From the NCBI GenBank assembly GCA_009739215.1, contig VSJF01000004.1, forward strand, positions 2,666,001 to 2,730,000: a DNA stretch of 64,000 nucleotides. Reading direction: 5' to 3'. Shown one piece after another: positions 26,224 to 37,742 of the stretch (within the stretch, counting starts at the first letter, position 1; every line of letters starts with the position of its first letter). This stretch comes from Floccularia luteovirens. Its lineage: Eukaryota; Basidiomycota; Agaricomycetes; Agaricales; Squamanitaceae. The notes beneath the pieces are model-generated. The model was not told the DNA's origin and did not search any database. It worked only from the letters and a program-made list of their open reading frames with translations. Position numbers and translations under genes: made by a program.

Positions 26224-27705
26224 TCATGAGCGTGTTTGATCATAATATCTCAACCTCCTTCGCAATTCGAAGAGTTCTGCAGGGTTAAGTCGTAGAACAT
26301 CTGCACAAGCAGATTGATGTTCCTTTAGATAATGATCTCGAAGGTCCTCCCAGCGGGCGTTTGTTGGAAAAAACTTTGCACGCCGCCTGTGGTTTGCGCG
26401 TGTCTGTTGACTGGGAGTTTGATTGGCTCGGCAGCCTACAGTAGTTATTGTCAGTATCAGCATATACGATCATTCCAATTCAAGTAATACTTACGTGCAT
26501 GCACGACACACTAAGCTATTTTTGGTGGGTAAATACATAAGATCCTGCATGTACAAGTCCAAGAGATCCCGATTTCCACGCCGAGCTTGGAGGAAGCGGT
26601 GGCGATGAGGGATGGGGGCGTCAATTGACGCTGCACGTCGCTCGACATTCTCTCGGGAATCATCTTCACTCTCAAGATCCATATCACATTCACCAGATTC
26701 TTCCTGCGGAAAGCAAAGAACTGGAGAAACCGACTCTCGCTTAACCATACTCGTGCTTGTGTCGTTAACTAGTGTGACCACTGATACCTCAGAAGAGACA
26801 GATACATTTGATGTACGCCTCTTCTTGGAGGCAGGTTCGGCTGAAAGCCGTGTGCAGTCCCCCAGTATTGTAATCTCATAAGACGTTAAGTCGTCTTCCT
26901 CATTGGTGTTGGCAACGGGATTGGACACGTGGGGCGAACGAGGTCGACGAACAGTGTGTGGATCGGTGACAGGTGATAGCTCACGAGTCGGAGAGAGTGA
27001 CGATGTGGAAGGAATGGGACTGACGGAGATAAACGGAGAAGATGGCTGTGATACATGAAGATTACGATCACAGGTCACAGCATTTGGTTCCAGATTGCGT
27101 TGTACAGGAGCATCATCATCCCGGGCCCTCTTCTTACCTTTCACTGGACCGATATCCCCAATGATTTGCCCTTGTGGAAAGGTTAGACGAGCCTCCCTGT
27201 CTCTGACAAGAGCGCGGACACGTTCTTGTGCAACATCACGTTCCAGTTTCACTGCAATGAACTGTCTCTTCAAAATTTCATTATCTTGTTGTTCTCGGAA
27301 TAGTGCACGTGAACATGCTGTACGTAGACTTGCTAACTCTGTTTGTATTCGGCCTGCATATTCACGAAACGTCGCATCTAGAAAGGATAAGATGGGTGTT
27401 GAAACAGTTCTTGTAGTCCGTTGGACATGGTTGAGTCCTTGGTAATGGATGTAGATGCTTGGGCTGGGGGTGGTTGCACTTGACGTACTGGTGCTGAGTG
27501 AAAATTGTACAGGTGTTGTTGAAGGATTTGTTGTGGTGTTCTTCGCAGTCTTACGAAGCGACGCAGATATTTGTACACCAGGTCGTTGACTGGTTGTTGA
27601 TCGTAGCGGTTGGTCGGTCTGCCTTGGTGGTATGGCAGGGGCTAGCCTCCGAAAATTTGTTCTCGCACCGATGTGCTCCTGCGATGCTCGAGCATCCCTC
27701 TGCAT
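26224..27705 (-). CDS. Nuclear-type protein with a C-terminal zinc-finger-like motif
   Basis: Minus-strand gene with one very long exon and a short last exon. I place the start at ATG 27703-27705 (MQRDARASQEHIGARTNFRR); in-frame Met codons further upstream are possible. The middle part is a likely coiled coil (ATFREYAGRIQTELASLRTA to LERDVAQERVRALVRDREAR), followed by a basic GKKRARDDD, Ser/Pro-rich low-complexity sequence and SKKRRTSNVS. The main exon ends PTKNSLVCR, and after an intron (acceptor ACTGTAG at about 26430) the last exon gives ANQTPSQQTRANHRRRAKFF, then WEDLRDHYLKEHQSAC. Together these resemble an atypical C2H2 finger (C-x-C/C-x2-C ... H ... H). The donor choice, GTGCAT or GTAAGT, decides whether the last exon stays in frame; GTGCAT does. 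The function is not known. Confidence 0.6.
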
Positions 27706-29528
27706 CAATATGCGTCGATTAGTATGAAGTACGACGAAAAGCAGCTGCATATCCCTCACTGTCTGCGAGTTCAACTGATTGTTGTGAGTATCGACTACAG
27801 TTCGCCTATGCATAGAAAAGCAACAGAACAGAACAGAATGAATATGAATATGGATCTCTCGGATTTGATCGCCAATTAACGGTGGTTCGGATATTGAGTA
27901 CGAATAGGAGAGTCGGGACCAGCCAGCGAGGAAAAGGATATCCAGTGCGGGGGCAAAATAGTGGACCTGCAATGTTCATCATGTACAGCGTTTAGTATCT
28001 TCCACACACAATCAGAATAGCTTTGCGACTGTCGGAGGTTGCCATATGCATTCTTGATTCGCTTTTCTCGACAGAACAAAAGAGACAATAAGAAGCCATG
28101 GGCGGATTAACGGTGCGACATTAGGAAGGGGATTGAAAACAAAAAGAATGGGAACCCATGATTGATTTTCTCCATTCCTATTGGTCGCTGCATCATTATT
28201 TCGAGTTGTTTACGTAGCTTTTACATAAGTCATCGTGGTTGTTGACAACGTCGAACAGGAAAATCCAGTGACTAGGACTGGACATATTATGAAAGTCGAA
28301 ATGTGTTATATGGAGAGCGTAGCTAATTAGCTTGATAGTAGGCCATGAAGCATCATAAATTGAAGTACATATCATAAATCCTCCTTCTATTATAACAATG
28401 TAATATCAGAAGTTAGCAACTACCCACATTGAATTCAAACACGCCCGCGCGGCATTATATCGGCCCATAAGAATGAACAGAGACCTGACGTGGACAAAAT
28501 GTTTCCATTTTCAACCAAGTGTGAATTGACAAAGGAAATGCAGAATAACAATAAGATGGAATGATGATGTGGGGAAGGTTTCATGCCAACAAAAAACTTG
28601 TTGGGCAGTGTTGATAACAAGAAGCAAGTTAACAGCTGTCAAGTACTAAGATGGAATACATGTACTATGTACCAATAAGGCCGGAATCCGGGGGGTTTAT
28701 GTTTGCTTGAACAAATTTGCTTCAGGGCCTGCGCCTATGTGCGTAGTTATAACTAAAAGTTCTTCAACAAAAAAACCCTTCTCAAAGTTTTCATTGTTAG
28801 TCCATTTTCTCTCAGTGGAGCGACGTAGCAGGTATATGGGATGGTTTTCGGCTCCAATCTCATGTCTGCCGAATCTCACGCGGACGACCCAGAGGTACCT
28901 ACCTCCCGCTATCCCCGCGTATTCTGACTGCTTGATGCATCGTTGTGTATGTGAATGCACTCTGGATAGTGGTCTGTAGACTGTAAACGACCTCCAAAAG
29001 TGACACAAGTCACTATATTTCAATGAACTGCTTGGATATGTTCATAAACAATCGAAAGTTTGCTTGTTCCCATCAATATACAGCTGATACTCCTGGCCGT
29101 TAATCCTTTCTTAACATTGACATGTACTTACAATGAGGTTTACATTCATCCAGCTTCTGTTTTCATTTTCTCCAACCTATCCTGTTTATTTCTAGAGATA
29201 TTGGCCGAGGCAAATATAGGGTATAACAATAGGCACTAGTTTCAAGCTATTAGTGCAGGAAAGAGAACAGATACTTAGAGCCGCAGCCGGCATAAGTCTG
29301 CTGGGATGACGATAGCCTTTTTTTTGGCACAAAGAGCCAGCTAGTATGCTTTTAGTTATTCAGGCTTTTTAGACTGTGGGACAGAGATACGCCTGGTACT
29401 CTGGGCCGTCCATCCTTTCTCAACCTCAAAATATACAATTCGATGACTCACATATCTACAACAAGGCTTTATGATTTTACATTACTACAGCTTCTGTTTC
29501 AATTTTCCTTATCCTATCCTGCTTATAT
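27706..29528. other. Stretch without a recognised gene; partial duplication of LysM 3' region
   Basis: Between the zinc-finger-like gene and the LysM gene. No protein family recognised. The segment at about 29085-29215 resembles about 29390-29545, which covers the last exon and 3' UTR of the LysM gene: both share GGCCGT.ATCCTTTCT near the start and AGCTTCTGTTT, CAATTTTC or CATTTTCT, and TATCCTG.TTAT further on. It is probably the remnant of a tandem copy. Confidence 0.4.
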
Positions 29529-30156
29529 CTACTTAGAGAGTGGACCAGACGCAGTGCACACAACCTGTTTTGGTAGTTAAATCAACGCGGAATTCCAAAC
29601 AATAATAACACTTACCTGGCCAGAATGAACGTCCGTACATTCCGCGCTGATGCCAGGGTTATTCGCCATAAAGGTCGCAAGGGGGATTTTATTGACAGTA
29701 GCAATTTGGGAGCACGTATCGCCATCAACTGCGGTAACGACGGTTTGGCAATCCATTCCACTTAAACCGAGACAGATAGACTACATTTGTTCAATAAAAG
29801 AAAGGGAGAATTAAATAATGTAGAACACTTACAGCTCCGACTTGAAGGTTATTGCACTGATCGTTTATAGTACCTTGGTTTGCAGAAATAATCTGCAAGC
29901 TATACAGAAAGGATCAGATAAAACTTTCGCCAAAAAATAGTATAGCTTGGGTACGTTGGTGCATTTTGCGAGGCTCCAATAGCATCGCACGTATCGCCAC
30001 TTTGTACGGCGTACTGACGAGCGCAGCCACCAGAGCCTTGTGCATTAACTTGACATAGTAGTTTGTGAGAAAACCTGGGAGAGTAGACATATTAGATGAC
30101 CTACCCAGAACGATTCCTGCAAAGATGAAGGTGATAACTTTTGTGGGGAAGAACAT
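29529..30156 (-). CDS. Secreted protein with two LysM domains
   Basis: Small secreted chitin-binding-type protein. ATG at 30154-30156 gives a signal peptide (MFFPTKVITFIFAGIVLVNA, with the Val codon split by intron 1), cleaved probably before QGSGG. The first LysM reads YAVQSGDTCDAIGASQ, then LQIISANQGTINDQCNNLQV and GASICLG across introns. The second starts at CQTVVTAVDGDTCSQIATVN and runs through FMANNPGISAECTDVHSGQ. The last exon gives VVCTASGPLSK and TAG at 29529-29531. Both domains keep the GDTC core and the spaced Cys of fungal LysM proteins. Such proteins bind chitin fragments or peptidoglycan and may mask cell-wall signals or act in competition with other microbes. Total length is about 130 residues in five exons. 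The catalase-like gene lies next upstream. Confidence 0.85.
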
Positions 30157-30237
30157 TTTGAAGTTGTAGTTGAGATGGAGATGCTTCTTTACTAGGTACA
30201 GTGAAGAGAATGAGGAAACATGACTTTATCTTCCCCA

Positions 30238-30246
30238 TATTTTATA
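30238..30246 (-). promoter_or_regulatory. TATA-box-like sequence of the LysM gene
   Basis: TATAAAATA on the minus strand, about 82 bases upstream of the LysM start codon. Placement suits a fungal core promoter; not proof of use. Confidence 0.45.
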
Positions 30247-31084
30247 CTTCTGGAGTGGTACTTTCTTACGGAATATTAGAAAGAGGGACACAACCTTTAG
30301 GGAATAGGTGTGGAGTAAAAGCACGTTTCACCGTGCAACTTCTAAGGGGAGAAGTCCATGGTTCTAGGTAAAACTACCTTGGTATAGAGTATCGGCTTCA
30401 TTTCGAGGATATACCAAAACAGACTGTCCTTGGGTGGTTAACATTTTGTTGTCGAATGCCACGCTATACACTTGAATTTTGTAAGAGTTACTGACACCAC
30501 TGCTGGTCAACATTACCCAGTTGTGGTGATACGCTGCCCGCCTCGACATTGAACAAGGTATAAGCACCAGCTGAGGCTGAGCCATTAACCCAAGGAAGAG
30601 AACGGATACTAGTTTAGTGCCAAAGTCGGCACGATTCTTCTGGTTGGTATACTCGCTCGACGATAGACGTATTTATTTGACCCTAAGGGTTAGCAAATAT
30701 ACATTTAGCCTTTATCCTGGAGCTAGGTAGTATTGAAGAGTGGAGTAGCCTACAACTTTCAGGTTGTAGTTGCGTAGATACAAAGTTTAACTGCAAGTTG
30801 GAATGATCATCATGGGCTGTGTCTATTATGTAAGGTGGTATCATTATTCGAAAATATCAACTAGATGAGACGTTGATGCAGATACTTGGAAGCACGGTGT
30901 GCCTCGGACAGACTAGTGTTAGCCAATCTTCACCAATTGTGTGATAGATTACTTCTCTCCATGACACACCCGGTGGGTCTGGAGACCAAGTTGATTAGAT
31001 CGATTATTTCGTTATGAAACAAAAGGCTGTGTGTATGCGAACACGATACTAGAGATAACACACCATGTACATGGACAATTCAAC
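30247..31084. other. Stretch with a possible degenerate coding fragment
   Basis: On the minus strand about 30360-30600 shows coherent-looking peptides in two frames (GSASAGAYTLFNVEAGSV and, after a stop, SYKIQVYSVAFDNKMLTTQG). It could be the remnant of a small secreted protein gene broken by a frameshift, but I cannot name a family. The rest is unremarkable. Confidence 0.25.
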
Positions 31085-33778
31085 CTATAATGTCACATTA
31101 ACACCCTTTGCAATCTGCTGCCCCAAGGTCATGTTAACATGAGCGAACAAGCGACACATCCTTGTTTGAATCTCAACACTCTTCACCTTCCCAAGGCTTC
31201 CAATCACATTAGAAATAAAGTTAGTTTGATTCTCGCTCTTTAAGCTGTTCCACTACAAAAGAGGCGTTATTAGAATCATACCCGTTTGAGCAGGCTAGAA
31301 TCGTAGAGGTGCTATGCTCACAAATATCCTTGGCTGATCAAAGTCAATCTCACTAGGGACACTGACGAACTTCACTGCTCCTCCAACCCAAATGGTATGA
31401 TTGTCATCGTTGTATCGGCGAGGTATGAGTCTAATGGGATCCTGTGTGGACATGAAATTGGGACGGCTTCCTTGGTTGTTGAAGGCCATAGGACCATCAC
31501 GATCAAAATTGGCTATGGTTGTTCAGTTAACACAATTATCATGTTCGCTCTGGTGAGCTCCACTCACCAACAGGATTTAATGGGGCATTAATCTACAACC
31601 GTGGTTAACATGGCATAATCATGATATCATTGCAACAGACAAACTTACCGGTAGTTGCTTGCGGTTAGCGCCAATTCGATAACGTTGACTATCTATGATG
31701 GAGAGCGGGACATATGGGTCAAAGTTCACCCGTCAGGAGCAGACGACTGTCACCTCCATAACTAAACAGACGAGACTGGAGAATTGGATCTTCAGTAACT
31801 TCAAGACCAGGAACCTATGATGGTTGAGTAAGTCATCGAAGTACATCCAGGTAAGCAAGAGGAAACAAACCAGTTGGCCAGGCTCAAAGCCGATTTGCTC
31901 AACTTCTTGGAAGTAATTTGTCCTAATATGTTTCACGATGATGAGGAACAACTATACCGAACCAAGTGTTATTGTAACTATAGCTTACGGGTTCTGGTTG
32001 AGAGTGATTCGTCCGATCTCCTGAAGGGGGACGTCTTCGACGGGCCACTCCTTTGTCACGTCAAAGATGTTGTCTATGATTTATGATGATTGTTAAGAGA
32101 TACATCGATTTGCATTATCGAGAAATAGTGAAATTTCACTGACATTTAAATTTCTCCGCCTCCGCTGGTGTCCAAAGTCTGGAAGTAGAACAGTCCAGGA
32201 AGGGAAATCCCCATTCGCAATGGCATTGTACATGTCTGTAACGCCAAAATCTGGATCCATTCCTGCTACTTTTGCTGATTCCGTTTGGTTGAGGAATATT
32301 GTTCCTTGATCAGACAGTGCCGAGATCCTTTTAAAAGAAGTTGAGGTTACGAAATAAATACTCGAAAATAAGGATGGCATTTACTTAATGTAGTGCCATG
32401 AACCGTCCTGGGCTACAGCCCGGAAGACGTTTGTAGTGAATCCATCTATGTGTCTATCAAAACCATTAAATGGGCTTTTTGGTAGTAAACCTGTTCATGA
32501 GTACCTGAACCCAAGTGGAGTCCCTACGAAAATATCAAATTTAGTTTTTGAACCTGATGGGAGTTCAAAATAATAATATTTACCCATATCAGAGAAAGTT
32601 CTCAGCAATTGATTCATTGTTTCGTTGTTTGATGAAAGGAAATCTATAATATTATCAGTATAGCATGTAAGATATGTTGAATAGCCCGTACCCCATAAAT
32701 CCTATAAAAGATGGAGTGAGGTTATCCATGTTTTACATCACAAGTTTCGACATGTCTCTTACAGTCGGACTGTTGACATTGGTCTGAGAAGATATTGTGA
32801 GCTTAAAGGGTCAAAGATATAATCGTAATAACCTACAGAGGGATGACGCTTTTGAACATGAATAAAATCTGAAGAACAAGTCTGAGTGGATTTCATGAGG
32901 CTGGTGATATGGACATACGAATGAATTTTATTGGGTCACGGATCCAGAAAGGTCGGGGTGTGGACGAAAGTCTGAACAAAAGATAAACATTAACTATAGG
33001 ATCCAAGATATTGTTCATCTGCCTAATTACCCAATCAAGGAATTCCTTCCTGAGTGCGTAACCTGCGAGTCATTGAGTTTATTAGTTGTGCCAGAACTAG
33101 TTAAGATCAGATCGAAGCGCACTTGAAGCTTAGTCCACGCAGATCACGAACGGAATCGGGGGATCCGAGATTACCGCCAGTCGTAGACATGCGGGCAGTG
33201 AGAGGTGTGCGTTTTCCGACAGATGAGAAGAGATCAGCGAGAGAGTACTTTGCACCATTCGTTGTGGTAACCTCGAAAAACCCATGGGCTCCAGCACCTT
33301 TTGCGTGTACTACTCTTTCAGGCTAACATCCGAATTAAAATTAGCTATTATGAAAATTTTCGTAGAGGACATACTACTCGCTCCCGCGAAAAGTGACCAA
33401 AAGCCTCTAGCTACATTGATATATATAAATTCAGAGATATTGTGGAAAGTAAAAAATAGACATCACCAGATCAACATCTTGGAGTAAGAGAGGTCCGGTG
33501 GTACCTATTCTGTCTATCGCAAATGGATTGAATATCCTGATAGCAAGGGGGGGAGATCAGTATTCCAAATAAGAAGAGATGACCATAAGTGGAGTAACAT
33601 ACGGCACGCCTCCGGACGAAGTGTATGCGAGAGCACTAGCAGGCTTGTTTACGACAGCTTCCTGGGCTTCGGGTCCCTGAAAGATATTGAAGGTTGAAGA
33701 GTCATCAGCAGCAATAACAGATAATAAGAGGCTGCAAAAGACGGTGGCTATTGATAGGCTATATGAAATCGCCTTCAT
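31085..33778 (-). pseudogene. Secreted catalase, probably inactivated
   Basis: Haem catalase (2 H2O2 to water and O2) by clear homology. ATG at 33776-33778 gives a signal peptide (MKAISYSLSIATVFCSLLLS). The minus-strand exons then show [34 protein letters not shown] (with the catalytic His), [61 protein letters not shown], the haem-ligand segment RLFSYGDSQRYRIGANRKQL and DRDGPM. The end is QIAKGVNVTL with TAG at 31085-31087. Oddities: where the family has the Asn-containing NNTPVFFIRDP, this reads SSTPRPFWIRDP, losing the catalytic Asn; a TGA lies just upstream in the frame TQEGIP-stop-LG; and between SWTV and AEAEKF (about 32170-32200) the reading frame shifts by two bases. The many small introns are otherwise normal. 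I read this as a pseudogene, though mis-splicing in my model is possible for the TGA. Confidence 0.78.
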
Positions 33779-33834
33779 TCTTTTGGCACGGGGGAATGTG
33801 ATTAAGATACCACTTGATTACACACTCCACACTG

Positions 33835-33842
33835 TTATATAG
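33835..33842 (-). promoter_or_regulatory. TATA-box-like sequence of the catalase gene
   Basis: CTATATAA on the minus strand, 57 bases upstream of the catalase ATG. Suggests that the promoter was intact when the gene was last active. Confidence 0.45.
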
Positions 33843-35403
33843 AAACCCCAAGCATTATGTTACCGCATCTTCCCGAATAAGTTTCTGAAATGCTGAAGTA
33901 GACATTGCTCTGGCTCTTGGTCTAGAAAAAGAACGTTCACATCCCCCATTACTGTGGGCTAGCCTGGGATTCTGAAACAGTCACACACTGGTTATTTTTA
34001 CTTCTTCGTTGGATTTGAATGATGATCAATTAATCATGATGCCTGATGCCTTCGACTAGGTGCTCTGATAAAAAATGCATCACATTTTTCTCTTCACTAA
34101 GTGGTTGAAGAAAGTAACAATACCTGGTTTATGCGTAAATAGAAAAATAAATAGATCAAGTTTCTGGGAGCTTTGTTTCCGTCTTGTTTCCATCATGGTG
34201 AGATGGGTTACAACCGAGATGGTAGTTTTATAAACAAGCCGTTAGTGATAGAATTGGTTGATCACTTGATGATCGCGTTACCTTTCAAGCGAGGTTGATC
34301 AACAATGTGCAACTCAATAGCACTTTTCGTTGATTGCTGCAATTACCGTCATGGCCATGTCGAAGTTCATCGTTTCAACACCCTCGGCAGATGACGCCAT
34401 TTTATGAAGGGCCAAAATAATGAAAACCAGACATTGCTGTTGTCGCAGATGAATGCAAATTGGTAGTCCTCGACACTTGAAAACTTGATTTCACATGGCA
34501 TCTGCAACACCGAAGAACCGAACTGATAAGTATATTCTGACATATGTCTCCAAGAGCATATCGTGGAAACCATGTAGCAGAGATCGTGAGAATTGCACAT
34601 GAAACTTTATAAATCAATGTGGGTTGTCTGGTGAGAGTTTTTGCCTTTTCTTCCTTCTTACTTCGATTCTCAGTTATTGACATTGCGTGTACATAGAATC
34701 CTTAGCACCGGGTCATCATCAAGTCACTTTGACATGAATACGTGTATTCACCTGCGGCTCGACCAGAACTTTGCATTCATAATTAGAAGCTGTTTAACCA
34801 AACACCCTTATCCATGATGGACACTTGACGGATTGATACATTCTCATTGCCGTTCCTGTGCCCTACTCTCCTTCTATAGTGCAAAGCTCAATAGCGGACG
34901 CTTTAAAGGACTGTTGTTACACTTCTGACTACCCTTTCGGCTTCGATTGTTGACCTCCCGTCAGGAGCAATTTTGCTGTCTCCTAGTGCTGTGATTCCAT
35001 TCCACCAGTTATTCGTACCCAAGTACTGGACACATAGGAGCAATTCGATTTGACCCCCACACCAGGAAGTACGGAACCATCCCCAACAAAGAGGGTCTAA
35101 CTACAAGTGATCATGTTTTTCCACTTAATTCCCCGCTTTAGCCTTTATTGATTGACGCAGGGTTCCATGATACAAACAGTAAGTCAAATATAATCCTGCT
35201 TTCAGACTTCATTACTGAGATACATATCCATTAGCACTAATGCATAAAAACCCCGAAGGGCTACGACTAACCGAATATTCCTTCACCATTCGCAATATAA
35301 GTACAGTACGTCGTCTACGAGAACCAACCCAACTTCATAAGTTGCCACTCTAGTTTCTGTGTTCAGACAAACATTGCCTGCAACTCATCGACATACATTT
35401 GTT
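33843..35403. other. Stretch without a recognised gene
   Basis: About 1.5 kb between the divergent catalase and reductase genes. Overlapping minus-strand frames at 34367-34683 carry no motif. No trace of adenylation or carrier-protein domains, which normally precede a reductase domain like the one that follows. AATATAAG near 35296 may be the TATA element of that gene. Confidence 0.4.
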
Positions 35404-36993
35404 ATGGAGACCAAACAAGTGGACGAGATGATATCGAAATATTGCTCAGGGTTTTCAACTGGTATAACCACCCGACCTGGGAACGTGGAAAGGGGTGGGG
35501 AGTTGGTGGTTTTTATTACTGGTACGACAGGAAGACTTGGTTCCCATATGCTCGCAAACCTCTTGAGCGACCAAAGTGTAACGAAAGTATATGCGTTCAA
35601 TCGACCCTCAGGCACACGTCTCACTGGCAGTTCTACACTTGATGGATATTCCTCTATATTAAATCGACATATGAAAACGTTTGTTGAGCAGGGGCTCGAT
35701 CCGGATTTACTTCGCGACAACAATTCGAAGGTGACGTATATTTGTGGGGATGCTACCAAAGATAAGCTAGGATTGGATGAATTAATGTATGAGGAAGTGA
35801 GTCCTTATCTCATGCTTATACTATGGCATTTACAAGAGTTCATGATAAAGATCCGGAGGCGTGTAACGTTAATCATCCATAATGCATGGCGGCTGGGGTT
35901 TCATATCCCACTCGAAGCATTCGAATCGAACATAGCTGGAACGGGGAAACTGATCGACTTTGCTCTGTCCACGCCATACGATTATTGCCCAAGATTCGTA
36001 TTCATCTCGTCTTGCACATCTGCACAAGCTTGGAGTCCAAAAGATGGGTTTTGTCCTGAAGAAGTCATAACCGACTCAGTTGTGTCTTTAGGAACGGGGT
36101 ATGGAGAGAGCAAGTATGTTGCGGAACAGGTATGTAATTCACCTTACTAGGTCAAGACCAAAATTCAACTCTCGTGGTTAATTTTTATGAGATATTAGCA
36201 AGAAGCGGGCTATCACAAGCTATTTCGATACGTGTATGTCAAATATGCGGGGATTCGAAAAAGGGGATTTGGCCAACGAATGAGTGGTTCCCTATTCTTG
36301 TAAAGACGTGTATGAAATTGGGAGCATTCCCAACATCACCCTCCGTCAGTAGAGCTTATATTGTAATGTCGTAAAACTAATGCGTGAACGTCATTTTTCA
36401 GGTCATTTCGTGGCTTCCTGTAGACGTTGTATCTCAATCAATACTCGAAGTCGCGCTATCACCAAAATTTGGGGAGGGAAGTATGGATCCATTAGTGTTG
36501 AACCTAGTGCACCCACGGCCAGTGTTAACCGATTGGTTGGTGAAGGAGGTCACGAAGCAAATTGTGTCGGCTTCGCAGACGGATGGAGGTGGCGTAGAAC
36601 CCGACTTTGAATTTGTGGCAAGTGATCAGTTTTTTAATCGGTTATTTGAGATCGCAGATATGAGTGGAGGGATCAAAGATGATGTGAGTACGTACATGCA
36701 ATGGAATGAGAGTGTCTAATATATGTAAAATCTAGGCATATCTGAAACTACGGAACTTCTTCCTGCTGTCAAGTAAAAAAGATAGTGCTCATAATACGAT
36801 CGATTCTGAAGGTGGCGGGTTATCAAGGTTTGAGTGCGGGAAGATGTTGAGTCTTAGTCCGGCTTTGAGAGGAGTTGGAAGGATTGATAGCCGTGACGTG
36901 GAGAGGTGGGTTAGGTATTGGGTTGACGTCGGATTTCTGAAGGTACACCACGGTTTGCGCGGTAGAAGTCTGGAGAGGATTGCTAAATTGTGA
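35404..36993 (+). CDS. Stand-alone NAD(P)-dependent thioester-reductase domain
   Basis: The protein matches the C-terminal reductase domain of fungal adenylate-forming reductases (NRPS-like and alpha-aminoadipate reductases), which release carrier-bound acids as aldehydes or alcohols. ATG at 35404 gives METKQVDEMISKYCSGFSTG, the linker normally found between carrier and reductase domains. Then come VVFITGTTGRLGSHMLANLL (nucleotide-binding GxxGxxG), SVTKVYAFNRPSG, VTLIIHNAWRLGFHIPLEAF, FVFISSCTSAQAW and TGYGESKYVAEQ with the catalytic Tyr-x3-Lys. After introns it continues SQAISIRVCQICGDSKKGIW, ISWLPVDVVSQSILEVAL and VERWVRYWVDVGFLKVHHGL, with TGA at 36991-36993. The core residues are intact, but no adenylation or carrier domain is present upstream, so it is either a domain-only protein acting in trans or a 5'-truncated relic. 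A donor inside the ATG codon of the Met at about 35787 restores frame. Confidence 0.75.
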
Positions 36994-37742
36994 ATGTATT
37001 GACATTCCTGCTACTTTAGTCGCGGGTCTTGCACTAATTTACACTGCTCATGCGTTTTTGCGGGGCTGGTATTTTGAGGCTAATCTGATTTTTTTTTTTG
37101 CTTTTTTTTTGTGAGACGTACTTGGGTTATCGTAGTTTTGATGTTAAGTGAGTCTAATCATGAATAACGGGGGTTGTATGAGTGTCAATTTCCTTTTTTT
37201 TTCGCCTACAGTCCAAATCTGATTAAATATTGTTATGTCAAATAGCAACACTGAACCAGACTTAGATTGCAGACCAAAAAGAAGAAAATATTCATACAAT
37301 CCCACTGTTTGTGAGAGAAGTGTCAAGATCGTCAAGCAGCAACGAAAATAAACCAATAGGATAGGTACATCAATGGATCACCATTCACTTACCTATGTAT
37401 TCTCTTACGATTAAAAAAAATAATCAAAACTGACACTTAACTGGTTCCGGCAAAGACCAAGACCTGAACGGCCGACGCTCCAGGTACACTGCGGTTTGTA
37501 CAGTAAAAGGTTATTGCATTATGGTGCAAATGTATCGCCATCAAGGTGTATACTATGAGTTCGTGGGGTGGTGGTGGTATATAAGAGTAGTTAGTCGTTT
37601 GTCTCAGTTTCTATTGTTGCGTCATTGGGTGTGTTTCATCATGCATCATGTACGACGACATGCTCCAATGACTCTCCACACTACCTAACTTCATATATAT
37701 ACCAGACTTTGTTTCACAATGAAGTAAACTCAAACCTTGAAA
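36994..37742. other. Intergenic region with homopolymer T runs
   Basis: No gene recognised. T-runs near 37090-37110 and 37193-37201. The right end is the promoter of the next gene. Confidence 0.4.
37578..37585 (+). promoter_or_regulatory. TATA-box-like sequence
   Basis: TATATAAG following a GGTGGTGGT run, about 160 bases upstream of the ATG at 37743. Plausible core promoter element with a leader of about 130 bases. Confidence 0.45.

Noticed and set aside
28697..29023. Overlapping open frames on both strands
   Set aside because: Neither translation resembles a family and both-strand openness suggests base composition.
34367..34683. Minus-strand frames upstream of the reductase gene
   Set aside because: Two overlapping frames without motif; no evidence for adenylation or carrier domains there.
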